A model generated the notes under the pieces. That model did no database searches. It worked only from the letters and a program-made list of their open reading frames with translations, and was not told where the DNA came from. Below are positions 42,504 through 51,896 of a stretch of 64,000 nucleotides of DNA, one piece after another. The stretch is from PALSA-1006 sp041660815 (GTDB taxonomy: Bacteria; Pseudomonadota; Gammaproteobacteria; Burkholderiales; Gallionellaceae). Numbering within the stretch: the stretch's first letter is position 1; each line of letters opens with the position of its first letter. Location of the stretch: the NCBI GenBank assembly GCA_041660815.1, contig JBAZVN010000009.1, forward strand, positions 1 through 64,000, in the 5' to 3' direction. Position numbers and translations under genes: made by a program.

Positions 42504-45500
42504 ATGCGACGCATAGAACATTCTAGAACTCAAATGTATTGGCGAAATATAAAACTGCTCATGCTGTTTTTGACGATGGCTATCATCGCCTCGCTATTCT
42601 GGAATTTGCATTCCCAACAACAGAGTCAGGATGCAAGCCTGCGCATGCAGGCTGTGGCGATACACAGCATGGAAATGGAATACCGCAACTGGGTGATCCA
42701 CAACGGCGGGGTCTATGTGCCGGTGTCCGATCATGTTCAACCCAGCCCGTGGTTGAACCATGTGCCCGAGCGCGATATCAAGACGCCTTCGGGCAAGCTA
42801 CTGACGCTACTTAACTCATCTTACGTCGTGCGGCTGGTGCATGAAAATATGCTGACCAGCGGCAACCCGTTGCGCGACCACATTGCCAGCCCAAAACCGA
42901 TTAATCCGGCCAATACCGCAGATACGTGGGAACGTAAGGCGCTCGAAGCTTTCGCCCGTGGTGACAAGGAGGTGGCATCACTCGATATATTGGAGGATGG
43001 CAAGACCTATTTCCGCTACATGAAACCTATGGTCACAGAAGAGTCCTGCCTGAAATGCCATGCGCGATTCGGAGACAAACTCGGCGATATTCGCGGTGGG
43101 GTGAGTGTCGCCATTCCGGTCGATACGGTCATGCTCGCCGGACACAATGAACGTAACGCAATTATTACCGGACATGGCTTAATCTGGGTGCTGGGCATGA
43201 TCGGCCTGCTTGTCGGGGGCAGAAAGCAGCAGCAGGCAATACGGGCAGTCGAGCAAGGTGAAGAGACATTGCACTCCAACGAAGAGCGTCTGCATTTGGC
43301 CACTATTGCCGGAAATGTCGGCATTTGGGATTGGGACGTCGTTAATAACAAACTGGCTTGGGACGAAAGCATGTACGCCCTCTACGGTATCCACCAAGAG
43401 GATTTCGGTGGCGCCTACGATGCGTGGATCAGCACGCTGCATCCAGACGACCGTAAAGCAGCCGACGAAGAAATTCAGGCGGCACTAGGCGGGGAACGCG
43501 AATATGCCCCTGAGTTCCGCATTGTTCGCCCCGATGGAACGGTCCGAAAAATCAAGGCCGCCTCCAAAACCTACTACGACGCACAAGGAACTCCCCTGCG
43601 CATGGTGGGAACCAATATCGATATTACCGACCGAATAATGGCGGAGGAAAATTGCCGGGCTGCTTCTCAATACGCTCGCAGCCTGATCGAGGCCAGTCTT
43701 GATCCGCTGGTAACAATCAGCGCGGAAGGAAAAATCACCGACGTCAACCAAGCAACTGAGAACGCGACCGGCAGGGAGCGGGCTGAATTGATCGGCACGG
43801 ATTTTTCCGATTACTTTACCGAGCCGGACAAGGCGCGGGCTGGTTACCAACAGGTATTCGCCAAGGGCTTTGTCACCGACTATCCGCTGGCTTTGCGTCA
43901 CCGTGACGGCCACGTCACCGACGTGCTGTACAACGCCAGTGTTTACCGCAATGAGGCTGGTGAGGTTCTGGGCGTGTTCGCAGCCGCCCGTGATATCACC
44001 GAGCGCAAACAAGAAGAAACAATACGCATGCAGCTTGCCGCGCTGGTTGAATCATCCAATGATGCGATTATCGGCAAGACCAGAGACGGCATCATCACCA
44101 GCTGGAACAAGGGGGCTGAAAAAATATACGGCTATCGTGCCGATGAGATTATCGGCAAGCACATCACAACACTGGCCGCGCCTTCACGCCATGCCGAGAT
44201 CCACGAATTTCTTGAGAAAATATCCAAGGGGGAAACCGTCGCGCACTATGAGTCGGAAAGAATCCGCAAAGACGGAGGACTGATTCAAGTTGCGCTCACC
44301 CTTTCACCTATCAGAGATACATCGGGAACCGTCGCCGGAGTTTCCACTATTGCGCGTGACATTACCGAGCGCAAAAAGGTGGAGTTTATTTTGCGTCAAA
44401 GCGAAGAGGCACTGAAAGAGGCGCAACGCATTGCTCATTTGGGCAGTTGGCATATGGATCTGGCGACCAATGAAGTAGTCTGGTCGGAAATGCTCTACGA
44501 AATGTACGGGTTCGATCCGGCACTGCCGCCGCCGCTCTATACCGAATCCATGAAACTATTCACCCCGGAGAGTTGGGAAAGATTGAGCAGCTCTATCGCT
44601 CGAACTACGGAAACTGGTATCCCCTATGAGTTGGAACTGGAGATGGTGCCGAAGAACGGAGGCACCAAGTGGATGCTGGCGCGTGGTGAACTGGTGCGTG
44701 ATGAGCACGGTACACCTATCAGGGTTCGCGGTGTGGTAATGGATATCACCGGGCGCAAGCAAGCCGAACAGCAACTACAACGTAGCGAGCATGGCCTGTC
44801 CGAAGCGCAACGTATCGCGCATCTGGGTAATTGGGAGCTCAACCTTGAAAATAACGCGCTGATTTGGTCGGATGAAATTTACCGAATTTTCGAAATCGAC
44901 AAAGACCAATTTGGCGCATCTTACGATGCATTCTTGAATGCGATCCATCCCGATGATCGCGCAAAAGTAAACAAGGCCTATACCGACTCGGTTGCCAACA
45001 AGGTGCCCTACGATATCGTGCATCGCTTACAGATGCCAGATGGGCGGATTAAATACGTCAATGAAAAGTGTGAGACGTATTACAGCAATGATGGAAAAGC
45101 AATTCGCTCAATCGGAACGGTACACGATGTTACCGAACTTAAACTGGCCGAAAACAAGATCACCGAACTCAATCGCAATCTGGAACAGAGGGTGATCGAG
45201 CGCACGGCACAACTCGATGCTGCAAACAAAGAGCTCGAAGCTTTTGCTTATTCTGTTTCGCACGATCTGCGTGCGCCTCTGCGTGCCATCGACGGTTTTT
45301 CAGGGATTGTGCTGGAGGAATATCAGGACAAGTTGGACGACGAAGGCAAGCGTCTACTCAGCGTGGTGCGGGAGAATAGCAAACGCATGGGACAACTTAT
45401 CGACGATATTCTTAAATTCTCCCGCGCAGGACGGCTGGAATTGAGCAATTCCGAAATCGATATGGAGGCGATGGCGCACGAGGTGTTTGCGGAGCTGCAG

Positions 45501-45914
45501 CCAGTCATGGATGAGCGCAAGTTGCACGTGGAAATCGAGCATCTGACGCCGGTATTTGGCGACCGCGCCATGATGCGTCAGGTGTTCATCAACCTGCTAT
45601 CCAATGCCCTCAAATTCAGTCACAAGCTGGATTTTGCCAAAATTAAGGTGGGGTGCTCCGTCGAGGGGGGTGAGGCGGTGTATTACGTGAAAGACAATGG
45701 TGCCGGTTTCGACATGCAGTACGCCGATAAGTTGTTTGGCGTGTTTCAACGCCTGCATAGTGAGGCCGAATTCGAGGGCACCGGAATCGGCCTCGCCATC
45801 GTCAAACGCATCGTCACCCGCCACGGCGGACGGGTGTGGGCGGAAGGAAAAATCGGCGAGGGAGCGGCGATATATTTTGCCTTGCCGGCAAAGGGGGCGA
45901 GTCATGAATCATGA
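42504..45914 (+). CDS. Multi-PAS histidine kinase with periplasmic c-haem sensor domain
   Basis: A 1136-residue membrane kinase. A membrane helix (about 15-35) and another near 230 bracket a periplasmic Tll0287-like (DUF3365) domain holding a c-type haem motif, CLKCH (182-186), and the family phrase IRGGVSVAIPVDTV. At least five PAS/PAC units follow (about 265-880) with repeated DITERK-type linkers. The kinase core has H-box SVSHDLRAPLRAIDGFS, N-box NLLSNALKFSH and G-box GTGIGLAIV. No receiver domain is attached. It probably senses redox state or a haem ligand. Its stop overlaps the next kinase, and it heads a five-gene operon that ends with c-di-GMP enzymes. Confidence 0.88.
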   Translation: MRRIEHSRTQMYWRNIKLLMLFLTMAIIASLFWNLHSQQQSQDASLRMQAVAIHSMEMEYRNWVIHNGGVYVPVSDHVQPSPWLNHVPERDIKTPSGKLLTLLNSSYVVRLVHENMLTSGNPLRDHIASPKPINPANTADTWERKALEAFARGDKEVASLDILEDGKTYFRYMKPMVTEESCLKCHARFGDKLGDIRGGVSVAIPVDTVMLAGHNERNAIITGHGLIWVLGMIGLLVGGRKQQQAIRAVEQGEETLHSNEERLHLATIAGNVGIWDWDVVNNKLAWDESMYALYGIHQEDFGGAYDAWISTLHPDDRKAADEEIQAALGGEREYAPEFRIVRPDGTVRKIKAASKTYYDAQGTPLRMVGTNIDITDRIMAEENCRAASQYARSLIEASLDPLVTISAEGKITDVNQATENATGRERAELIGTDFSDYFTEPDKARAGYQQVFAKGFVTDYPLALRHRDGHVTDVLYNASVYRNEAGEVLGVFAAARDITERKQEETIRMQLAALVESSNDAIIGKTRDGIITSWNKGAEKIYGYRADEIIGKHITTLAAPSRHAEIHEFLEKISKGETVAHYESERIRKDGGLIQVALTLSPIRDTSGTVAGVSTIARDITERKKVEFILRQSEEALKEAQRIAHLGSWHMDLATNEVVWSEMLYEMYGFDPALPPPLYTESMKLFTPESWERLSSSIARTTETGIPYELELEMVPKNGGTKWMLARGELVRDEHGTPIRVRGVVMDITGRKQAEQQLQRSEHGLSEAQRIAHLGNWELNLENNALIWSDEIYRIFEIDKDQFGASYDAFLNAIHPDDRAKVNKAYTDSVANKVPYDIVHRLQMPDGRIKYVNEKCETYYSNDGKAIRSIGTVHDVTELKLAENKITELNRNLEQRVIERTAQLDAANKELEAFAYSVSHDLRAPLRAIDGFSGIVLEEYQDKLDDEGKRLLSVVRENSKRMGQLIDDILKFSRAGRLELSNSEIDMEAMAHEVFAELQPVMDERKLHVEIEHLTPVFGDRAMMRQVFINLLSNALKFSHKLDFAKIKVGCSVEGGEAVYYVKDNGAGFDMQYADKLFGVFQRLHSEAEFEGTGIGLAIVKRIVTRHGGRVWAEGKIGEGAAIYFALPAKGASHES

Positions 45915-47385
45915 AATAAAAGAAGTCTGCATTCCGCAAGCTGATACAAGACGCACGGGCAGTCTGAAAGAACCCATTGATTCTGGAGCTTTTCAACTGA
46001 CTGAATTGGTGGACGCGACCCAGCTGAATAACCTGATGGATAATTTTTGCAATGCCGTCGGAATCGCTGCTGCCATTATCGATCTGAACGGAAAAGTGCT
46101 CATCGCATCGCGCTGGCAGCGTATTTGCACTGATTTTCATCGGATCAATCAAACTACCTGTGCACGCTGCATCGAAAGTGACACCGAACTGGCGCTGCAT
46201 TTAAACGCCGGGGAGAGTTTTTCGGTATACAGCTGCCTGAATGGCATGACCGATGCCGCCTCTCCAATAATCATCGAAGGAAAGCATCTGGCTAATGTCT
46301 TTGTCGGACAATTCCTGCTCTCTCCACCCGACCGTGAATTTTTCAGGCGCCAGGCGGAGACAATGGGTTTTGACCGTGAAACCTACCTCCAAGCGCTGGA
46401 CGAGGTGCCTATCATTTCCAAGGAGAAGCTTCCGGCGATATTGGGATTTTTGAGTGGTTTCGCCAAACTGGTTGCATCTTACGGATTACAGCGTCTGCGG
46501 GCCGAGCGTATTGCCGACGAACTATCCCGGCAGCACAAAATGCTGGAACATCTGGTAAACGAACGCACCCGTGAACTGAATGCGAGCAATGTGCGGTTGC
46601 GAAAAGAGATTGTCGAGCATGAACAAGCCGATGCCACCGTGCGCCGCCTGAACGCCGAACTGGAACAACGGGTAGCGCAACGCACCGCCGAACTCGAAAC
46701 CGCGATCTATGATCTGGAAAATTTCAACTATTCAGCCTCGCACGACCTGCGCATCCCGCTGCGGGCGATCGACGGATTCTCGAAAATACTCCTCACCGAG
46801 CATGCCTCAGGCCTCGACGATGAGGGCAGACGATTGCTCAATATCGTGCGGGAAAGCACCGGAAGAATGACGCAATACATCGACGATATGCTCAGTTTTT
46901 CACGTACCGGACGTACAGCGCTTGCACCTGAAGAGATCAAAATGGAAGAGTTGATGCGTGAAGTGATTGAAGAACTCAAACCGGCTGAAAACACAATTCA
47001 GCTGGAACTGAACAGGCTACCAAATTTTGTCGGCGACCGCGCCATGATGCGTCAAGCGTTAATTTGCGTATTGACCAATGCTATCAAGTTCAGCCGCACC
47101 AGGGATATTCCCAAAATTCAAGTTGGAGCTTCCGTCAACCGGGACGAAATCATTTACTATGTGCAAGACAATGGTGTTGGATTCGACATGCGCTACGTCG
47201 GCAAGCTGTTCGGTGTGTTCCAGCGCTTGCACGCCGTGGCCGAGTTCGAGGGCAACGGAATCGGACTGGCCGTCTTCAAACGCATCATTACCCGCCACGG
47301 CGGACGGGTGTGGGCGGAAGGCAAGGTCAACGAGGGTGCCACAATTTATTTCGCATTACCAATCAAGGAGAAAAATCTTGGATAA
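45904..47385 (+). CDS. PocR-domain sensor histidine kinase
   Basis: Starting at ATG 45904, inside the end of the previous gene (11-bp overlap), it has 493 residues. A PocR ligand-binding domain spans about 35-200, with LVDATQLNNLMDNFCNAVGI, CARCIESDTELA and GKHLANVFVGQFLL; its cysteines could bind a metal. A coiled coil leads to a kinase core with H-box SASHDLRIPLRAIDGFS, N-box CVLTNAIKFSR and G-box GNGIGLAVF. No membrane helix is seen. Its kinase core is closely related to that of the preceding gene, including a 32-bp identical DNA stretch. The signal could be a small organic compound; PocR itself responds to propanediol. Confidence 0.86.
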   Translation: MNHEIKEVCIPQADTRRTGSLKEPIDSGAFQLTELVDATQLNNLMDNFCNAVGIAAAIIDLNGKVLIASRWQRICTDFHRINQTTCARCIESDTELALHLNAGESFSVYSCLNGMTDAASPIIIEGKHLANVFVGQFLLSPPDREFFRRQAETMGFDRETYLQALDEVPIISKEKLPAILGFLSGFAKLVASYGLQRLRAERIADELSRQHKMLEHLVNERTRELNASNVRLRKEIVEHEQADATVRRLNAELEQRVAQRTAELETAIYDLENFNYSASHDLRIPLRAIDGFSKILLTEHASGLDDEGRRLLNIVRESTGRMTQYIDDMLSFSRTGRTALAPEEIKMEELMREVIEELKPAENTIQLELNRLPNFVGDRAMMRQALICVLTNAIKFSRTRDIPKIQVGASVNRDEIIYYVQDNGVGFDMRYVGKLFGVFQRLHAVAEFEGNGIGLAVFKRIITRHGGRVWAEGKVNEGATIYFALPIKEKNLG

Positions 47386-47830
47386 CACACTGAAAGAAGT
47401 AGAGATTCTGCTGGTTGAGGACAACCCGACTGATGCCGAACTTACAATCCGGGCGCTGAAAAAGAGCAATCTTGCCAACAAACTAGAGTGGGTGAAAGAC
47501 GGCGCAGAAGCGCTGGACTTTATTTTTGCCACCGGAGCTTATGTCGAGCGCCTGGTGGGGCACGGCCCCAAGGTCATTTTGCTGGATCTGCGCCTACCCA
47601 AAGTGGACGGCATGGAGGTGTTGCGCCGGGTCAAGGACGACGCGCGTACCCGAACGATTCCGGTGGTGATACTGACCTCGTCCAAAGAAGATCGCGATGT
47701 AGCGGAGAGCTATAAACTCGGCGTCAACAGCTACATCAGCAAGCCGGTGGAGTTCGATGAGTTCGCCAAAACGGTATCCGAGCTGGGTCTTTATTGGCTG
47801 CTGGTGAATCATCCACCGGTGTTGAAGTAA
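47378..47830 (+). CDS. Single-domain response regulator, Rcp1 type
   Basis: A stand-alone receiver of 150 residues. I place the start at TTG 47378, 7 bp after AAGGAG and overlapping the previous stop; the longer open frame to 47078 is a shadow of the kinase. Motifs are LLVEDNPTDAELTIRAL (acid pocket), VILLDLRLPKVDGMEVL (phospho-Asp), ILTSSKEDRDV (Thr/Ser) and YISKPVEF (Lys). This type pairs with phytochrome-like kinases of the family encoded by both upstream genes. With no output domain, it likely relays phosphate or binds a partner. Confidence 0.9.
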   Translation: MDNTLKEVEILLVEDNPTDAELTIRALKKSNLANKLEWVKDGAEALDFIFATGAYVERLVGHGPKVILLDLRLPKVDGMEVLRRVKDDARTRTIPVVILTSSKEDRDVAESYKLGVNSYISKPVEFDEFAKTVSELGLYWLLVNHPPVLK

Positions 47831-47832
47831 TC

Positions 47833-49596
47833 ATGGAACAAATCGTCAAAAATCGGAATTTGCGTGTCTTACTGCTTGAAGACACGCCGTCCGATGCCGA
47901 ACTGCTGGAATACAATTTGCGCAAAGCGGGTTTTACCTTCACCGCGATGCGGGTTGATACAGAGCTTGCCTTTCAGCAAGCTCTGGAAAATTTCAATCCC
48001 GACATAGTCCTTGCCGACTATAACCTGCCGTCCTACAACGGCCGCATTGCGCTGGATCATATCAAACAGCATTATCCAGATTTGCCCGTCATCATGGTCA
48101 CCGGCGCCATCGGTGAAGAAAAAGCGATTGATCTATTGCATGCCGGTGCCCGCGATTACGTCCTGAAAGACCGCTTAACCCGTTTACCTGCCGCTATCGA
48201 CCGCGTATTTAACGAGCTGGAACAAATCAGGGCGCGCCGCGATTCCGAGCTGCGCTTAAGGGAGGCGGAACGCAAGTTCAGGACATTGTTTGAAACAGCG
48301 AACGACGGGATATTCCTGCTTGATGCGAGCGGCTTTGTGGACTGCAACCAGAAAGGAGCGGACATGTATGGGCTGGCAAAAGAGGCTGTTATAGGTCATT
48401 CACCTGCCGAATTCTGCCCGGAAAAGCAAGCAGACGGACGGCTGTCCTCTGAGGTGGTTGCTAAAAAAATACAGTCTGCCATTACGGGCGAGCCCACGAA
48501 CTTTGAATGGCGCTCGCTACGCGCCGACAACACACCGTTTGATGTGGACATCAACCTGAATCGGATCGAGTTGGGCGGTAAAATCTATCTACAAGCTATC
48601 GTGCGCGACATTACCCAACGCAAACAGGTGGAAGCGGCATTGCGGGCGAGTGAGCTTCGCTATCGGTTGCTCGTCGAAAATGTGCCGGTGTGTATTCACG
48701 AAATCGATTTGAACGGCAGAATAAGCTCAATGAACCGGGCGGGGCTAGTCATGATGAGCCTTGAACAAGAGCGTGAGATACAGGGTTTTTTAGCTTTGGA
48801 TATGGTATGTGATGCTGACCGCACCCGCATTGCGGATTTGCTTGCCAAGGCCTATGCCGGCCAGACCAGTAACTTCGAGTTCAAGACCTGCAAGCCACTG
48901 GGTCGGATTTTCAAGTCATGCTTCATTCCCATCGTTAACCAGAATGGCGTTGTTGAAAAATTGATCGGAATGACCGAGGACATTACCGACCTCAAGCAGG
49001 CCGAACAGCAAATCCACAACTTTGCTTTCTATGATGCATTGACACAACTTCCCAATCGCCGGCTGCTGGGCGACCGTCTGGTGCAGGCCATGCTGACCAG
49101 CAAGCGTAGTGGCCGTTATGCCGCACTAATGTTTCTTGATCTGGATAACTTCAAACCGCTCAATGACGCGCGCGGACATGATGTCGGCGACACATTGCTT
49201 GTCGAAGTGGCGCGCCGCATCACACGAAGTGTGCGCGAAGTGGACACCGTCGCCCGTTTTGGCGGCGATGAGTTCGTGGTATTGGTTGGAGAATTGGATG
49301 TGGGCAAGGAAGAGTCGAAGGCTCAAGCCGACCTGGTTGCGGAAAAAATCCGCTGCAGCCTCGCCGAGCCCTATTCTATTGATTTTCCACAACAAAATGA
49401 GGTAAAGAACATCATGCATCATTGCACGGCCAGTATCGGTGTGGTGCTGTTCATCAATCACCAAGCCAGTCCGGACGACCTGATCAAATCGGCCGATCAG
49501 GCAATGTACGAGGCGAAAAACAGCGGACGCAACACGATCAAGTATTTCGACCCAGCCTCGGGGGGGTGCTCGGCGGAGCAACTCGCACATGACTGA
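47833..49596 (+). CDS. Receiver-PAS-PAS-GGDEF diguanylate cyclase
   Basis: Starting at ATG 47833, 2 bp after the response regulator, it has 587 residues. Receiver: LLLEDTPSDAELLEYNL, DIVLADYNLPSYNG, VLKDRL (about 10-125). Two PAS domains follow (about 150-275 and 280-395). The GGDEF domain (about 405-575) has DALTQLPNRRLLGDRL, the active site RFGGDEFVVLVGEL and a product-inhibition I-site RxxD (REVD) five residues before it. It should make cyclic di-GMP when its receiver is phosphorylated, probably by one of the upstream kinases. It has no EAL domain, and no membrane segment. Confidence 0.92.
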   Translation: MEQIVKNRNLRVLLLEDTPSDAELLEYNLRKAGFTFTAMRVDTELAFQQALENFNPDIVLADYNLPSYNGRIALDHIKQHYPDLPVIMVTGAIGEEKAIDLLHAGARDYVLKDRLTRLPAAIDRVFNELEQIRARRDSELRLREAERKFRTLFETANDGIFLLDASGFVDCNQKGADMYGLAKEAVIGHSPAEFCPEKQADGRLSSEVVAKKIQSAITGEPTNFEWRSLRADNTPFDVDINLNRIELGGKIYLQAIVRDITQRKQVEAALRASELRYRLLVENVPVCIHEIDLNGRISSMNRAGLVMMSLEQEREIQGFLALDMVCDADRTRIADLLAKAYAGQTSNFEFKTCKPLGRIFKSCFIPIVNQNGVVEKLIGMTEDITDLKQAEQQIHNFAFYDALTQLPNRRLLGDRLVQAMLTSKRSGRYAALMFLDLDNFKPLNDARGHDVGDTLLVEVARRITRSVREVDTVARFGGDEFVVLVGELDVGKEESKAQADLVAEKIRCSLAEPYSIDFPQQNEVKNIMHHCTASIGVVLFINHQASPDDLIKSADQAMYEAKNSGRNTIKYFDPASGGCSAEQLAHD

Positions 49597-50983
49597 TCTG
49601 CTGCGCATCCTGTTACTGGAAGATACACCCACTGACGCGGAGCTGAATGAGCGCGAGCTGCGCAAAGCGGGTGTTGTCTTTACCTCCCTGCGAGTAGATT
49701 CGCTGACTGAATTCAGCCGCGCACTCGACGAGTTTCGACCCGATATCATTCTGTCTGATTACAACCTGCCCGGCTTTAACGGTATGGCAGCGCTGAAAAT
49801 CGTGCAGCGCGACCATCCCGACGTGCCGATGCTTATAGTCACCGGCGCGCTCAGCGACATCGAGGCGGTGGAGCTGATCCATGCCGGCGCCAGAGATTAT
49901 GTGCTGAAAGACCGGCTGGCAAGACTGGCTCCCGCTGTGCAGCGTGCGCTATCGGCAGAGCAAAGCGCGCGTGCGCGCAAGGACGCCGAAAAGGCGCTAC
50001 TAGAGAGCGAAGCAAAATTTCGCGCACTAGTCGAATCCACTAGCGACTGGATATGGGAGCTCGACGAGCGGGGCGTTTACACCTATTCCAGTCCGCAGGT
50101 AAGCGCGCTACTGGGTTATAGCGTCGCTGAAGTCATCGGCAAGACGCCCTTTGACCTGATGCCCCCCGAAGAAATGGCCCGAATCAAACCGCAATTCAAC
50201 GCCATCGTGGCGGAAAGAAAGCCGTTCCAGCTCATGGAAAACACCAATCTGCACAAAAATGGCCGGGAGGTGATCCTGGAAACCAGCGGGGCGGCAATTG
50301 TGGATGAGCATGGCTTTTTCAAAGGATATCGCGGAATTAACCGCGATATCACCGAACGCAAACAGGTCGAGGAAGAACGCCGCGCCAGCACGGAAAAGTT
50401 GGGACAAGCACTATCACAAACGATCGAGGCCGTCGCCGCCATGGTTGAGGCAAGGGATCCCTATACCGCCGGCCATCAGCTGCGCGTGGCAGCGCTGGCC
50501 AGCGCCATTGCCGGTGAAATGGGGTTTTCCGCCGAACAGATACACGGGCTGTATCTGGCGGCCACTATCCACGATTTGGGGAAAATTCATATTCCCGCCG
50601 AAATTCTCAGCAAACCAGGGAAACTCAACAAAATTGAATTTGAATTTATCAAGACCCACGCGCAAGCCGGTTACGACATCATCAAAGATATCCAATTTCC
50701 TTGGCCAATCATGCAGATGGTGCTGCAACACCATGAACGGCTGGACGGTTCCGGCTATCCACAGGGGCTGAAAGATGAACAGATTCTGCCCGAGGCAAAA
50801 ATCCTCATCGTGGCGGATGTGGTGGAGGCGATGATGTCGCATCGCCCCTATCGCGCCAGTCTGGGCGTAGATGCAGCGCTTGAGGAAATTACCAAACACA
50901 GCGGGGTGCTATATGAGCCGGCAGTAGTGCAATGCTGCATCACGCTGTTCAGAGAAAAACGTTTTGCGTTTGCGCCCAGATAA
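49589..50983 (+). CDS. Receiver-PAS-HD-GYP phosphodiesterase
   Basis: A 464-residue protein whose start overlaps the cyclase stop by 8 bp. The receiver (1-125) closely resembles the cyclase's: LLLEDTPTDAELNERELRKAG, DIILSDYNLPGFNG, VLKDRL. A PAS domain spans about 140-260. The HD-GYP domain (about 275-464) is intact: DPYTAGHQLRVAALA, IHDLGKIHIPAEIL, QHHERLDGSGYPQGL and HRPYRASLG. It should hydrolyse cyclic di-GMP. Synthesis and breakdown enzymes with sister receivers in one operon imply a kinase-controlled switch. Confidence 0.93.
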   Translation: MTDLLRILLLEDTPTDAELNERELRKAGVVFTSLRVDSLTEFSRALDEFRPDIILSDYNLPGFNGMAALKIVQRDHPDVPMLIVTGALSDIEAVELIHAGARDYVLKDRLARLAPAVQRALSAEQSARARKDAEKALLESEAKFRALVESTSDWIWELDERGVYTYSSPQVSALLGYSVAEVIGKTPFDLMPPEEMARIKPQFNAIVAERKPFQLMENTNLHKNGREVILETSGAAIVDEHGFFKGYRGINRDITERKQVEEERRASTEKLGQALSQTIEAVAAMVEARDPYTAGHQLRVAALASAIAGEMGFSAEQIHGLYLAATIHDLGKIHIPAEILSKPGKLNKIEFEFIKTHAQAGYDIIKDIQFPWPIMQMVLQHHERLDGSGYPQGLKDEQILPEAKILIVADVVEAMMSHRPYRASLGVDAALEEITKHSGVLYEPAVVQCCITLFREKRFAFAPR

Positions 50984-51076
50984 GCACTATTAAGAAAGCC
51001 CGACTGATCGTAATTAGTCACCAACTTAAGAATGTTAAAATTCAACGACTAATTTACCTCTCCAAGTCACTCAAAC

Positions 51077-51838
51077 ATGAAAATAGCAACATGGAACGTC
51101 AACTCCCTTAAAGTTCGTCTACCGCATTTGCTGGATTGGCTGGCGGCCAATCCGGTGGATGTTGTGTGCCTGCAGGAAACCAAACAGCAGGATGCAGATT
51201 TTCCGCAAGCGACTTTATTGGAAGCGGGTTTTCATAGTGTGTTCAGCGGCCAGAAAACCTATAACGGGGTGGCAATTCTCAGCCGCGATCCGATCAACGA
51301 AGTGCAGTTTGGTATTCCCGATTTTGACGATGAGCAAAAGCGTGTTCTTGCGGCCACGATCAATGGCGTGCGTGTGATATGCGTGTATATCCCCAATGGC
51401 CAAGCAGTTGATTCCGATAAATATCACTATAAAATCAAATGGTTAAATGCATTGCACAATTGGCTTACCGGGGAGCTTATTAAGTACCCCAAGTTGGTAT
51501 TACTGGGCGACTACAACATCGCCCCGGAAGACCGCGATGTGCATGACCCCAAGGCGTGGGAAGGAAATATTTTAGTCAGCGAACCGGAGCGGGACGCATT
51601 TCGAGGTTTGCTGAATCTGGGGCTGCGCGATGCATTTCGTTTGTTTGATCAGGTGGATAAATCTTTCACGTGGTGGGATTACCGCATGATGGGATTCCGT
51701 CGCAACTTTGGCATGCGCATTGACCATATTTTAATTAGCCCGGCTTTGCAATGTAGCGGCTGCTTGATCGACAAAGCGCCACGCAAGTTGGAGCGCCCCT
51801 CGGATCACACGCCGGTAGTGGCGGAGCTGATCGTCTAG
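51077..51838 (+). CDS. xth: Exodeoxyribonuclease III
   Basis: A 253-residue AP endonuclease/3' exonuclease of base excision repair. Motifs are MKIATWNVNSLKVRLPHLLDWL, VCLQETKQQDADFP, LLGDYNIAPEDRDVHDPKAW, FTWWDYRMMGFRRNFGMRIDHIL and the closing SDHTPVVAEL. Every catalytic residue of the exonuclease III family is present. Confidence 0.95.
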   Translation: MKIATWNVNSLKVRLPHLLDWLAANPVDVVCLQETKQQDADFPQATLLEAGFHSVFSGQKTYNGVAILSRDPINEVQFGIPDFDDEQKRVLAATINGVRVICVYIPNGQAVDSDKYHYKIKWLNALHNWLTGELIKYPKLVLLGDYNIAPEDRDVHDPKAWEGNILVSEPERDAFRGLLNLGLRDAFRLFDQVDKSFTWWDYRMMGFRRNFGMRIDHILISPALQCSGCLIDKAPRKLERPSDHTPVVAELIV

Positions 51839-51861
51839 CCAAGCTATTTATTCGCTTCAAA

Positions 51862-51870
51862 TGTTATAAT
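51862..51870 (+). promoter_or_regulatory. Extended -10 promoter element of argS
   Basis: TGTTATAAT combines an extended TGn with a perfect TATAAT, 26 bases before the argS start. A -35 element is not clear, which is normal for extended -10 promoters. Confidence 0.5.
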
Positions 51871-51896
51871 TCTCCACTCTTTTTTGGTGCCGCTTC

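Noticed and set aside
45697..45903. 69-residue upstream extension of the PocR kinase
   Set aside because: It overlaps the preceding kinase in another frame and has no family resemblance. ATG 45904 is the natural coupled start.
47078..47377. 100-residue upstream extension of the response regulator
   Set aside because: It is an out-of-frame reading of the kinase gene. TTG 47378 has AAGGAG at the right distance and starts the receiver fold correctly.
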